Shown piece after piece: positions 41,143 through 49,998 of a stretch of 64,000 nt of DNA. The translations under genes were made by a program, and so were the position numbers. The first letter of the stretch is position 1; each line of letters opens with the position of its first letter. A model generated the notes under the pieces. The model was not told the DNA's origin, ran no database searches, and saw nothing but the letters and a program-made list of their open reading frames with translations. The stretch comes from Dryocola boscaweniae (lineage in GTDB: Bacteria > Pseudomonadota > Gammaproteobacteria > Enterobacterales > Enterobacteriaceae), in contig NZ_JALHAP010000082.1 in the NCBI RefSeq assembly GCF_025215095.1, positions 310,001 to 374,000 on the forward strand, in the 5' to 3' direction.

Positions 41143-42201
41143 TTAGTTGATCCGCGCCCCGCTTTGTTCATCGAACAAATGTGCCTGATGTACGTCCGGC
41201 AGCAACTGCAGCTCGCTTCCCGGCGTCGTTTGCACCCGATCGCGAAATACCGCTATCGCCTTTTGCTTACCAATATTCAGCGCGATTTGTGTTTCCGCGC
41301 CGGTCGGTTCCACGACGTTCACCTCTGCCGCCACGCCGCCTTGCGCAACCTGAGTAAAATGTTCTGGCCTGACGCCGTACAGCACGCGCTTACCCTGAGC
41401 CACAGCGGGAATATTAATCAGCGGCAAACGTAGCCCGTCATCGGTAACAACGGATTCACGGTCAATCCTTCCGCTAAGCAGATTCATGGACGGCGAGCCG
41501 ATAAAGCCGGCGACAAAGGCGTTGCGCGGCCTGTCGTAAAGCTCAAGCGGCGTACCCACCTGTTCGATAACGCCATCTTTTAGCACCACGATTCTGTCAG
41601 CCATCGTCATCGCCTCGACCTGATCGTGGGTGACATAAACCATGGTGGCGTTGAGTCGCTGATGCAGCGCTTTAATTTCCGTGCGCATCTCAACGCGTAA
41701 TTTTGCGTCCAGATTCGAAAGAGGTTCATCGAACAAGAACACGCGCGGATTTCGCAAAATTGCGCGCCCCATCGCCACGCGTTGACGTTGCCCGCCGGAA
41801 AGCTGGCCGGGTTTACGCTTTAGCAGAGTCGATAAACCAAGCGTTACCGCAACCTGCGCGACGCGTTCATCAATCAACGCTTTCTTCACGCCCTGCATTT
41901 TCAGCGAGAAACCGAGGTTATCCGCCACCGTCATATGTGGATAAAGGGCGTAATTCTGGAAAACCATCGCGATATTGCGCGCCTGCGGAGAGATATCGTT
42001 GATGACTTCGCCATCCAGCGCAATCTCGCCGCCGCTGATGCTTTCCAGCCCCGCAATCATACGCAGCAAGGTGGATTTACCGCAGCCCGATGGTCCGACC
42101 AGCGCCACAAATTCCCCTTCGCGGATGGTTAAATCCAGCCCTTTGATTATCGCGTTATCTTCATAACGCTTATGGATATTGCTTAATGTAATGGTCGCCA
42201 T
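41143..42201 (-). CDS. CUT1-type ABC transporter ATPase (MalK/UgpC-like)
   Basis: A 352-residue ATPase: Walker A GPSGCGKST (about 37-45), signature LSGGQRQRVAMGRAIL, Walker B VFLFDEPLSNLDA, switch His in VYVTHDQVEAMTMADRI, and a C-terminal TOBE regulatory domain (about 240-350; RPEHFTQVAQGG). It energises the transporter formed with the two permeases and binding protein upstream. It is the last gene of the operon, 3 bases after the permease stop. The substrate is not given by the sequence. Confidence 0.92.
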   Translation of the reverse strand: MATITLSNIHKRYEDNAIIKGLDLTIREGEFVALVGPSGCGKSTLLRMIAGLESISGGEIALDGEVINDISPQARNIAMVFQNYALYPHMTVADNLGFSLKMQGVKKALIDERVAQVAVTLGLSTLLKRKPGQLSGGQRQRVAMGRAILRNPRVFLFDEPLSNLDAKLRVEMRTEIKALHQRLNATMVYVTHDQVEAMTMADRIVVLKDGVIEQVGTPLELYDRPRNAFVAGFIGSPSMNLLSGRIDRESVVTDDGLRLPLINIPAVAQGKRVLYGVRPEHFTQVAQGGVAAEVNVVEPTGAETQIALNIGKQKAIAVFRDRVQTTPGSELQLLPDVHQAHLFDEQSGARIN

Positions 42202-42204
42202 TGT

Positions 42205-43068
42205 TTAATCCTTCAGACCGCCAGCGGTCAGGCCGTGAACCAGATAGCGCCGCACCAGCAGCGTAAACGCCACAACCGGCAGCATAACCAGCGTGCCGCT
42301 GGCGGCTATCTTGCTCCACTCCCAGCCTTCGTACTGGAGAAAATTAACAATTGCCACAGGAGCCGTAACGGCCTGAGTGCGCGTCAGGATCAGGGCGTAA
42401 AAGAAATCGTTCCACGAGAAGATGAAACAAAGGATCGCCGTGGCCGCAAGGCCTGGGGCAACAAGCGGCAGCGTAATGGTCCAGAATGTTCGCCAGATTG
42501 AACAGCCATCAAGCCAGGCGGCCTCTTCCAGCGCCGCAGGCACCGCAGCAAAAAAGGTTTGCATCAGCCAGATAACAATCGCCAGGTTAAACGTCAGATA
42601 AACGATGGCCAGGCCAAACACCGTGTCCTGCAATCCGAGCCAGCGCCACGCCAGATAAAACGGAATGGTAAACGCAATCGGCGGAGCCATACGGGTGACG
42701 AGGATCCACAGCGCAACGTGCCTGCGCCCCGGAAATTGCCAGCGCGTCAGAACCCAGGCGGCGGGAACGCCGATAAGCAGCGACAGCCCGGTAGAAAACG
42801 TGCTCACCAGCAGGCTGTTGCCAAACGAGTGCAGAAAATTGCCCTGCCAGAGCGCGCGAAACGCATCAAGCGTTGGCGTAAACCACAGCGTTAAATCAAA
42901 CACTTCCATCGCCGGGCGAAACGCCATGATGACCATCCACAGAAACGGCGCCAGCACGGCGAGCAGCAGCAGCCAGGTGATGGCTTCCCGTCCGCCGCGC
43001 AGGCGAAATGGCTTACGTCTGCGCACGGATACCGCGTTAATTCCATCAAGCGTTAGCTTTTCGCTCAT
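42205..43068 (-). CDS. Carbohydrate-type ABC transporter permease (MalG/UgpE-like)
   Basis: A 287-residue permease with six helices and the EAA loop LEEAAWLDGCSIWRTFWTIT LPL near residues 190-212. It follows the other permease with a 23-base overlap, SD GGAG. The C-terminal VHGLTAGGLKD is the usual ending of MalG-type subunits. Confidence 0.9.
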   Translation of the reverse strand: MSEKLTLDGINAVSVRRRKPFRLRGGREAITWLLLLAVLAPFLWMVIMAFRPAMEVFDLTLWFTPTLDAFRALWQGNFLHSFGNSLLVSTFSTGLSLLIGVPAAWVLTRWQFPGRRHVALWILVTRMAPPIAFTIPFYLAWRWLGLQDTVFGLAIVYLTFNLAIVIWLMQTFFAAVPAALEEAAWLDGCSIWRTFWTITLPLVAPGLAATAILCFIFSWNDFFYALILTRTQAVTAPVAIVNFLQYEGWEWSKIAASGTLVMLPVVAFTLLVRRYLVHGLTAGGLKD

Positions 43069-43951
43069 CGCTCCACCCCGCTTTGCCCACGATATAGCTC
43101 AATACAAATACTCCGACGAGGATGACCACCGCGATAGCGCTGCCGTAGCCCCAGTACGAAAAATTAAACGCCTGAATAAAACCGTAATAGTTAGTGACCT
43201 CGGTAACCGAGCCCGGCCCGCCGTCGGTTAAAACATAAATCAGCGGAAAGGCCTTGAAGCTGTCGATAAGCCTGAACAGCGCGCAAACCACCAGCACCGG
43301 TTTGATATAGGGCAGCACGATGTAACGGAAAATATTGCCCGACGTTGCGCCATCAAGGCTTGCCGCTTCCAGCGGATCTTTGGGGATCATCTGCAGGGCG
43401 GCCAGCACCATCAGCATGGTGAAAGGAAACCATTGCCAGATATCCGCCGCCACAATGGCCCATAATGCGGTGGCCGGGTTGGCGATAAGCGAGGGCAGCG
43501 TTATCCCCCACATCTCTAATAGCTGATGCAGCGGGCTAATATCAGGCGTATAAATTATCTTCCAGATAAGCGCCACAATAATGGGCGGCAATACCATAGG
43601 AATAAGAAATAATGTTCTGGCGGTATGCAGCCAGGCCGAAGCGCCATTCAGTAATAATGCCAGACCCAGCCCAATCACTACCTGTAATAACACGCTAACC
43701 AACGACATTTTTAATTGCGTGATCACGGAATTAATAAATCTCGGGTCATCGAGCAACTGACGATAATTAATTAACGGGTCGCTAAACTGAAATGTCGCCT
43801 GAGGATTGGTCAGGCTTAGCGGTGTTAAACTGGTGACGATTAACGCCATCGCCGGTAAGAGTGTAATAATCACCAGCACTATCAGCGACGGCAGCAACCC
43901 CGCCAGATAAGCATTACGCTGCTGGCTTCGCCAGTTAGTTTTAGCGTACAT
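43046..43951 (-). CDS. Carbohydrate-type ABC transporter permease (MalF/UgpA-like)
   Basis: A 301-residue permease, six helices, EAA loop PLEAASLDGATSGNIFRYIV. SD AAGGGGG precedes the ATG; 10 bases separate it from the binding-protein gene. YVLTDGGPGSVTEV is the conserved periplasmic stretch of MalF-type subunits. Confidence 0.9.
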   Translation of the reverse strand: MYAKTNWRSQQRNAYLAGLLPSLIVLVIITLLPAMALIVTSLTPLSLTNPQATFQFSDPLINYRQLLDDPRFINSVITQLKMSLVSVLLQVVIGLGLALLLNGASAWLHTARTLFLIPMVLPPIIVALIWKIIYTPDISPLHQLLEMWGITLPSLIANPATALWAIVAADIWQWFPFTMLMVLAALQMIPKDPLEAASLDGATSGNIFRYIVLPYIKPVLVVCALFRLIDSFKAFPLIYVLTDGGPGSVTEVTNYYGFIQAFNFSYWGYGSAIAVVILVGVFVLSYIVGKAGWSDERKANA

Positions 43952-43961
43952 AGTCGCCCCC

Positions 43962-45296
43962 TTAAATCTTCGCGCCCGCGCGTTTCAGATCGGCAATAGA
44001 AGCGGTTTGCGCCTGCTGCATCGCCTGTTTTGCTGAAAGCTGGCCGGAGATAATCAGCGCAATCGCTTTGTTGAGCTGCTGATCCACCTGCGGGTAGACA
44101 TCCACCGTGCGGTACTTCATATATCCACCCTGCGCGGCCCTGTCCACGGCGCTAAGCGACAGCTCCGCCAAATCCACGCCGTTGATGATTTGCTTACTGC
44201 GATAGTCAGAAGAATCGATGTCGCTGCGGCGGGTTGGCGAACCGTAACCGGCCTGTACGGCGCGCTGGGTGGTTTGTTTTGAAAGCGCCCACTGGATAAA
44301 CGCCCACGCGGCCTCTTTGTTTTTCGAACCAACCGGAATGCCCAGCGCGTGGACGGCCATGCCGGGGAAACGCCCTGCGGGCCCTTGAACCATCTGACCA
44401 AAGTTCACCGTTTTTACCGTGCGGGAAGAAGCCGGGTCGCCCAGTTGCGCAAGGTAGGCCTGGCTTGAATCGGAGAAGTTCACCCTTCCGAGCTTCAGCG
44501 CCTGCGTAGACTGGTCGGCCGTGTAGCTCAGGCCGCCGTTTGGCCCGAACTCGCGGATCAGGCGCGCAAAGTAATCCGCGGCCGCCACCGCTTCTGGCGT
44601 ATCAAGCGTCGGGAACAAATCGTCCGGCGGATTGCGGAAAACATTACCGCCAAAGGCCTGTAAATAAGGGATAAACGTCCAGCCGTAGTGGTTGTCCGTC
44701 ACGTAGCCCGCAACGCGCTGCTTTTTATTTACCGTCTGCAGGACTTTGAGCAAATCGTCGGTGGTGTCCGGGAATGTAAAACCCGCTTCGCTCACCAGAT
44801 CAAAACGTGATGAGCCCGCTATCATGCCTTCCACCACCCACGGAATGCCGTACAGCTTGCCGTCACGCCCGGTTTCCGGTATCAACCCGCCCTGCAGGAA
44901 ATCCTGGCTATCCCACTGGTCGCCGGTCAGATTCGGGTTGGCAATAAACTCATCGAGCGGCGTTAGCCAGCCGGAGTTGATCCAGCGGCTGGTGTAGATA
45001 AAAGTGACGTTCACCACGTCATACGCAGAGCCTTTGGTGGACAGTTCCAGGTCCGCGCGCTGGTTATAAACCGGGAAAGAAGGCGTATCGAAATTTACTT
45101 TTGCCCCCGTGAGTGCCTCGAATTCCGGCAGCCACTGGCGCAATAAAGTGGGATACGCGCTGCTAAACGTCGAGACATTCAGCGTCACGCCAGCATATTT
45201 TTTCGCACCGTTCGCCCCGCGGGCAAAGGCGGGCACCATGGCGTACACCCCAAAAGCTGCCATCGCTTTTAACAGATCTCGACGTTGCATCATCAT
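43962..45296 (-). CDS. Extracellular solute-binding protein (CUT1 family) with Tat-like signal
   Basis: A 444-residue family 1 binding protein. The N-terminus has a twin-arginine-like signal (MQRRDLLKAMAAFGVYA) with cleavage near AFARG. The fold is typical: VTLNVSTFSSAYPTLLRQWL, DVVNVTFIYTSRWINSGWL, YGIPWVVEGM. The start is ambiguous: three ATGs in a row follow AAGGA, the third having the best spacing. It delivers a substrate to the transporter encoded downstream. Linkage to a TauD-type dioxygenase suggests that the solute is linked to sulfonate, sulfate ester, phosphonate or amine chemistry rather than a plain sugar; that is inference. Confidence 0.85.
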   Translation of the reverse strand: MMMQRRDLLKAMAAFGVYAMVPAFARGANGAKKYAGVTLNVSTFSSAYPTLLRQWLPEFEALTGAKVNFDTPSFPVYNQRADLELSTKGSAYDVVNVTFIYTSRWINSGWLTPLDEFIANPNLTGDQWDSQDFLQGGLIPETGRDGKLYGIPWVVEGMIAGSSRFDLVSEAGFTFPDTTDDLLKVLQTVNKKQRVAGYVTDNHYGWTFIPYLQAFGGNVFRNPPDDLFPTLDTPEAVAAADYFARLIREFGPNGGLSYTADQSTQALKLGRVNFSDSSQAYLAQLGDPASSRTVKTVNFGQMVQGPAGRFPGMAVHALGIPVGSKNKEAAWAFIQWALSKQTTQRAVQAGYGSPTRRSDIDSSDYRSKQIINGVDLAELSLSAVDRAAQGGYMKYRTVDVYPQVDQQLNKAIALIISGQLSAKQAMQQAQTASIADLKRAGAKI

Positions 45297-45317
45297 GTTC
45301 CTTTTTATTATGGGTAA

Positions 45318-46253
45318 TCAGGCGACGGCGCTGACCGGGGATTGCTGATCCGGTCTGGAAATTGTGCGGCTGCGGCTGCCGTCAACGGCAACGGCGACAT
45401 CCCCTTCAATGGTTACGCGGCGCACCAGGCGCGGCTGATTACCGTAATCGTTGACCGCATAATGCTGCGTCGCGCGGTTGTCCCAGATAACCACGTCGTC
45501 CTGCTGCCAGCGCCAGCGCACGGTGTTTTCCAGTTGAATGACGCGATTTTGCAGCAGCTCGAACAGGCGGGCTGATTCACGGCTGCTAAAGCCGGAAAGA
45601 CGCTTGAAGAAATGGCCCAGCAATAAGGCTTTTTCTCCGCTCACGGGATGAACGTGCACCACCGGATGCTCGGCCTCATAAACGGCAGAAACAAACACCT
45701 TGCGATGGTGATCCAGACGCTGCTGTTCAGCTACCACGCGCTCAGCACCGTAGTCATAATCATTGCTGTGCACCGCACGCAGGCTTTCTGCAAAGCGTTT
45801 TAATTCTTCGGGTAAGTTTTCATAGGCGGTAACCGTATTCGCCCAAACGGTGTCGCCGCCGTAGGCCGGAATTTGCACGCCACGCAGGATTGAAATTTTC
45901 GGGAAGGCGTCGACAAAGGTTACGTCGGTATGCCAGGAGTCCGCACGGCCGCCGCCTTTGGAAGCGTCGAGTTCAAAGAGTTTGGTGCCGGTTGGCGCCG
46001 GAACGGTAGGATGAGCGACGACTTTGCCAAATCGCGCGCCAAATGCCTGATGTGTTTCATCGGTTAAGTGCGTCTGATTACGGAAAAAGAGAACTTTATA
46101 TTTCACCAGCGCGGCTTCTATTTGCGAGAATGTTTCCGCATTAATATCGGGCGTTATTTTAACATCTACAATTTCGGCACCGATATTTCCGGCAACGCGG
46201 CGAATGGTCAGATTAGGAAAGTCAGCATCAACCTGAGAAGAATTAATCGTCAT
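45318..46253 (-). CDS. TauD/TfdA family 2-oxoglutarate-dependent dioxygenase
   Basis: A 311-residue Fe(II)/2-oxoglutarate dioxygenase. The iron facial triad is H108 and D110 (SWHTDVTF) and H264 (RATQHYAVND); the 2-oxoglutarate arginine is R275 or its neighbour. DNRATQHYAVNDYGNQPRLV is typical of taurine and alkylsulfate dioxygenases (TauD, AtsK). It hydroxylates a carbon next to a heteroatom to release sulfite, sulfate or an aldehyde; the substrate cannot be set. It is the first gene of an operon with a CUT1-type ABC transporter. A possible promoter is TTTTAA (46316-46311), 18 bases, TATACT (46292-46287); the weak -35 suggests an activator. Confidence 0.87.
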   Translation of the reverse strand: MTINSSQVDADFPNLTIRRVAGNIGAEIVDVKITPDINAETFSQIEAALVKYKVLFFRNQTHLTDETHQAFGARFGKVVAHPTVPAPTGTKLFELDASKGGGRADSWHTDVTFVDAFPKISILRGVQIPAYGGDTVWANTVTAYENLPEELKRFAESLRAVHSNDYDYGAERVVAEQQRLDHHRKVFVSAVYEAEHPVVHVHPVSGEKALLLGHFFKRLSGFSSRESARLFELLQNRVIQLENTVRWRWQQDDVVIWDNRATQHYAVNDYGNQPRLVRRVTIEGDVAVAVDGSRSRTISRPDQQSPVSAVA

Positions 46254-46390
46254 AACGGCGGACCCTTAAATGTTAAGTGGACTCGCAGTATAGAAACAGC
46301 AAATTAACAATTAAAAGAATCGATACTTATATGGATAGAAGTTCTGTCTGGCAAAGCTAAGTTATTTTTTAGCTAACGGCGGAGAAGTAA

Positions 46391-46417
46391 AAACAACCCC
46401 CGGAACGAGGGTTGTTT
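46391..46417 (-). terminator. Terminator of yncE
   Basis: On the minus strand AAACAACCC, a 9-base loop, GGGTTGTTT and then TTACTT: a perfect 9-bp stem followed by a T-rich end, 11 bases past the yncE stop. Confidence 0.78.
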
Positions 46418-46427
46418 GAAAAGGTCA

Positions 46428-47498
46428 TTATTTAAAGCTAATACGGACCACGTCGTCCGGACTGGTTGGTTCTTTATCGCGTGAACCAGGCTGTTTCACG
46501 CTGACAAACAGCGTCTGGCCATCGTCTGACAGCGCAAGGCTGTTCGGATGCGTTGGGGTATCGATGGTGTTGAGCACCTTGTAGCTCTTCGCGTCAATTA
46601 CGCTAACTTTCCCCGACTGGCGGTGCGTGACGTAAACTTCGTTGCGCTGAGCGTTATAGAGCACGGCCAGAGAAACCGGCAGCTCAATTTTCTTCAGCAC
46701 TTTGCCATTTTGGGTATCCACAACCAGTAGCTGCGGCGATTTAGAATCGGTGATGAACGCACGGTGATTTGCCGTATCCAGGCTCAGGTTCAGATAGAAG
46801 TGCTCGCCTTCTTCAAGTTTGCTACGCGAGATGACTTTGTTGGTCGCGGTATCAATGGTGATAAATTCGTTATCGCCGTTGGTCATATAAATGCGCGAAG
46901 CCTTCGCGTCGATTGCCAGACCCGTCGCCATTTTGCCGAGGCCTTCAATCGTGGTGCGCAGCGTCAGATTATCGCCGTCTACAACCCACAGCACGCTGGA
47001 TTCGCCCAGCCCGCCTACATAAAGGGTATTTGTTGTTTCGTTAACAACCAGCTCACGCGGCGCAAACGGACGCACTTCTTTTGTACGTTTACGCTCATCC
47101 AGCACCAGCGTTTTTTTCACATCACCCGTTTTCACATCAACGGCGGTTACCGCGCTGTTTGTAGTATTGCCCAGGAATAATGTGCCGGTAGCGTGATTTA
47201 CCGCCATGCCGAACGGTTTCAGATTGTTGTGAATGGCCTGTGTAATTTCAAGCGTTGCCGGATCAAGTCGATAAACCACCCCGCCCTTATCAAGTTTACG
47301 GCTCTGTGAAGTCGCCACGTACAGCGCCGAAGGCTCGCCGGTAACGGCTAATTCGTAAGCGCCCTTGCCCACTGGTTTACGGTCAAGCGTGAAATTCGTG
47401 TCGGCAAACAGCGAAGCGGAAAAAAGAAAGGTTGAAAACGCGAGAACAGGCAAAGCACGGCGTTTAGCCTGAGTAGCAAATTCCGTTGAAGAAAACAT
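46428..47498 (-). CDS. yncE: YncE, periplasmic seven-bladed beta-propeller protein
   Basis: A 356-residue secreted beta-propeller, with signal peptide (about 1-32, cleaved near LFADT). Repeated YVTN-type blades are visible, for example TSQSRKLDKGGVVYRLDP, YVTHRQSGKVSVIDAKSYKV and HPNSLALSDDGQTLFVSVKQ. Length and sequence match E. coli YncE (353), an iron-regulated periplasmic protein reported to bind single-stranded DNA. A near-consensus Fur box lies 35 bases upstream. It is divergent from a TonB-dependent receptor, as in E. coli, but the receptor here is IroN rather than YncD (PqqU). Confidence 0.93.
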   Translation of the reverse strand: MFSSTEFATQAKRRALPVLAFSTFLFSASLFADTNFTLDRKPVGKGAYELAVTGEPSALYVATSQSRKLDKGGVVYRLDPATLEITQAIHNNLKPFGMAVNHATGTLFLGNTTNSAVTAVDVKTGDVKKTLVLDERKRTKEVRPFAPRELVVNETTNTLYVGGLGESSVLWVVDGDNLTLRTTIEGLGKMATGLAIDAKASRIYMTNGDNEFITIDTATNKVISRSKLEEGEHFYLNLSLDTANHRAFITDSKSPQLLVVDTQNGKVLKKIELPVSLAVLYNAQRNEVYVTHRQSGKVSVIDAKSYKVLNTIDTPTHPNSLALSDDGQTLFVSVKQPGSRDKEPTSPDDVVRISFK

Positions 47499-47532
47499 AA
47501 ATCTCCTTATTGAGGGGACGAACGGTTGATGT

Positions 47533-47551
47533 GGTAATGATTATCATTATC
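47533..47551. promoter_or_regulatory. Fur box upstream of yncE
   Basis: GGTAATGATTATCATTATC matches the 19-base Fur consensus GATAATGATAATCATTATC in 17 positions. A weaker copy (GTAAATAATTATCATTAAC, 14 of 19) lies at 47563-47581. Confidence 0.88.
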
Positions 47552-47685
47552 TGAATTCAAAAGTAAATAATTATCATTAACAAAACATCATTTTTGTAAA
47601 TCTTTGATGAGTATGGATAAAAATTTTTAAGCGTAAAGATTGTGTGCGGAATGTGTGGAAATTATGAAGATTGGCGCCGGATGTT

Positions 47686-47708
47686 GTAATGATAACAATT
47701 ATCATTAC
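47686..47708. promoter_or_regulatory. Fur box upstream of iroN
   Basis: GTAATGATAA and TTATCATTAC form a perfect 10-bp inverted repeat around CAA, a strong Fur-type site, 49 bases ahead of the iroN start. Confidence 0.85.
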
Positions 47709-47756
47709 TATCTGGAGCCCTGCGCTAATTTGTTTCACAATATGGAAATTCTACGC

Positions 47757-49946
47757 ATGAATGTAAAAAACAATTACAGAAAAACCCGACTGGCGATGTT
47801 ATTGGCGGGGCTTTGCAGCGGCGGGGTTTGGGCTGCGGAAGAGGCTCTGCTTGATAGCGGCGATACCATGGTGGTGCAGGCGACCGCCGAACAAGAACTG
47901 AAACAGCAGCCCGGCGTATCTATCATCACCGCCGAAGATATTGCAAAAGATCCCCCGGTCAATGACCTCTCCGACATCATCCGTAAAATGCCCGGCGTTA
48001 ACCTCACCGGCAACAGCGCAAGCGGCAGCCGCGGCAACAATCGTCAGATCGATATTCGCGGCATGGGCCCGGAAAATACCCTGGTTTTGATTGACGGCGT
48101 CCCCGTGACTTCCCGTAATTCCGTGCGTTATAGCTGGCGCGGCGAAAGGGATTCTCGTGGTGACACAAACTGGGTTCCACCGGAGATGGTTGAACGTATC
48201 GAAGTCATTCGCGGCCCGGCGGCGGCCCGTTATGGTTCTGGCGCCGCAGGCGGCGTGGTTAATATTATTACAAAACGCCCGACGAACGACTGGCACGGCT
48301 CTTTGTCTCTCTATACCAACCAGCCGGAAAACGATAAAGAAGGCGCCACCAGACGCGCTAACTTCAATCTGAGCGGCCCGCTGGCCGGCGATGCGCTGAC
48401 CATGCGCCTGTATGGCAACATCAACAAAACCGATGCGGACGCATACGACATCAATACCCAGCAAAACGGCTCTTACGCCGCCGGGCGCGAAGGCGTTCGC
48501 AACAAAGACATTAACGCCCTGCTGTCCTGGAAACTCACGCCGACGCAGATTTTCGATTTTGAATATGGTTACAGCCGCCAGGGCAACATCTACGCGGGGG
48601 ATACTCAATACAGCAACGGGAACCTCAGCCCGAACGGCCTGGTTGAGCAGCTTTACGGCCAGGAAACCAACCGTTTATACCGCCAGAACTACGGCATCAC
48701 GCACAACGGGATCTGGGACTGGGGTCAGTCAAAAGTGGGCTTCTATTACGAAAAAACCAACAATACGCGCCTGAAGGAAGGCTCTACGGGCCGTGTTGAA
48801 GGGATGATTAACGACACCGCCTACGACACCAGCCGGCTTGAAGATTACCGCTCGACTGCCGAGGTGAACGTTCCGCTGTTCCTGCTGTTCGATCAGACCA
48901 TCACGCTGGGCGCGGAATGGGAACGTCAGGAGCTCAACGACCCGGCCTCCATGACCGCAACAGCCGCGTCTGGCGTGGATATCGGCGGCGTTTCGGGCGA
49001 TCCTTCCTCGCGCAGCACTAAAAACAGCGCCAACACCAGCGCCGTTTATTTTGAAGATAATATCGAAGCAACTGAAAGTACCTATATTATTCCCGGCCTG
49101 CGCTTTGACTATCACAACCAGTTCGGCGGCAACTGGAGCCCAAGCCTCAACGTTTCCCAGGGCTTAGGCGATCTCTTCAAGCTAAAAGCCGGTATCGCAC
49201 GCGCTTATAAAGCGCCAAACCTGTATCAATCCAGCGAAGGCTATCTGCTTGCGACGCGCGGCAACGGTTGCCCGAATACGATTGAGAGCGGTAGCTGCTA
49301 TTTACTGGGCAATGACGATCTGAAGCCTGAGATCAGCGTGAATAAAGAAATCGGCCTTGAATTTGCCTGGGAAGGTTATGACGCGGGCGTGACCTGGTTC
49401 AGAAACGATTATAAAAACAAAATCGTTTCCGGCACGGACATCATCGGCTATGCCTCAAACGGCTATAACATCCTGCGCTGGGAAAACGGCGGTAAGGCGG
49501 TAGTGGAAGGCCTGGAAGCGAACCTGACGGTGCCGATTATTCGCGATACCCTGAGCTGGCGCACCAACGGCACCTATATGATTAAATCCGAGAGCAAAAA
49601 GACCGGCAACCCGCTGTCGATTATCCCGGAATACACCGTGAATACCATGCTCGACTGGCAGGTGACGGATAAACTTTCCGCCAATACCACCTGGACGATG
49701 TATGGCCGTCAGAAACCGCGTCAGTATGCAGAGATTCGCAACGAAACGGGGTCGATGTCTAATAAAGAAATCGGCGCTTATTCCATTGTGGGCGTCGGCG
49801 TGAACTATCAGCTCACCAAAAACCTGCGCGCCAATACCGGCATCAGCAACCTGTTTGATAAGCAGATTTATCGCGAAAACGAGGGAGCGTCGACATACAA
49901 CGAACCCGGCCGCGCTTATTATGCGGGTGTGACGATGTCGTTCTGA
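47757..49946 (+). CDS. iroN: IroN-type catecholate siderophore receptor (TonB-dependent)
   Basis: A 729-residue outer-membrane receptor: signal peptide (about 1-26, GVWAAEE), TonB box region DTMVVQAT, plug domain (about 50-175: QPGVSIITAEDI, DIIRKMPGVNLTGNSASGSR, GPAAARYGSGAAGGVVNI), and a 22-strand barrel ending in aromatic F (YYAGVTMSF). It follows Salmonella IroN more closely than FepA, for instance at AEQELKQQPGVS and KDPPVNDLSDII. It should import salmochelin, enterobactin and related Fe3+ catecholates. I chose ATG 47757, giving a normal signal peptide; the frame runs open further upstream through the Fur box. No iroBCDE genes are near. A hairpin follows. Confidence 0.9.
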   Translation: MNVKNNYRKTRLAMLLAGLCSGGVWAAEEALLDSGDTMVVQATAEQELKQQPGVSIITAEDIAKDPPVNDLSDIIRKMPGVNLTGNSASGSRGNNRQIDIRGMGPENTLVLIDGVPVTSRNSVRYSWRGERDSRGDTNWVPPEMVERIEVIRGPAAARYGSGAAGGVVNIITKRPTNDWHGSLSLYTNQPENDKEGATRRANFNLSGPLAGDALTMRLYGNINKTDADAYDINTQQNGSYAAGREGVRNKDINALLSWKLTPTQIFDFEYGYSRQGNIYAGDTQYSNGNLSPNGLVEQLYGQETNRLYRQNYGITHNGIWDWGQSKVGFYYEKTNNTRLKEGSTGRVEGMINDTAYDTSRLEDYRSTAEVNVPLFLLFDQTITLGAEWERQELNDPASMTATAASGVDIGGVSGDPSSRSTKNSANTSAVYFEDNIEATESTYIIPGLRFDYHNQFGGNWSPSLNVSQGLGDLFKLKAGIARAYKAPNLYQSSEGYLLATRGNGCPNTIESGSCYLLGNDDLKPEISVNKEIGLEFAWEGYDAGVTWFRNDYKNKIVSGTDIIGYASNGYNILRWENGGKAVVEGLEANLTVPIIRDTLSWRTNGTYMIKSESKKTGNPLSIIPEYTVNTMLDWQVTDKLSANTTWTMYGRQKPRQYAEIRNETGSMSNKEIGAYSIVGVGVNYQLTKNLRANTGISNLFDKQIYRENEGASTYNEPGRAYYAGVTMSF

Positions 49947-49964
49947 TAGTCGTACCGCACAGGC

Positions 49965-49989
49965 TTCCCCCTCTCTGCCAGAGGGGGAA
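49965..49989. terminator. Hairpin between convergent iroN and aldA
   Basis: TTCCCCCTCT (49965-49974) and AGAGGGGGAA (49980-49989) form a perfect 10-bp stem with a 5-base loop; no long T-run. Confidence 0.6.
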
Positions 49990-49998
49990 ATCAGTCGG

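Noticed and set aside
47799..48608. 269-codon minus-strand frame inside iroN
   Set aside because: Antisense shadow of the plug and early barrel of the receptor; no motif of its own.
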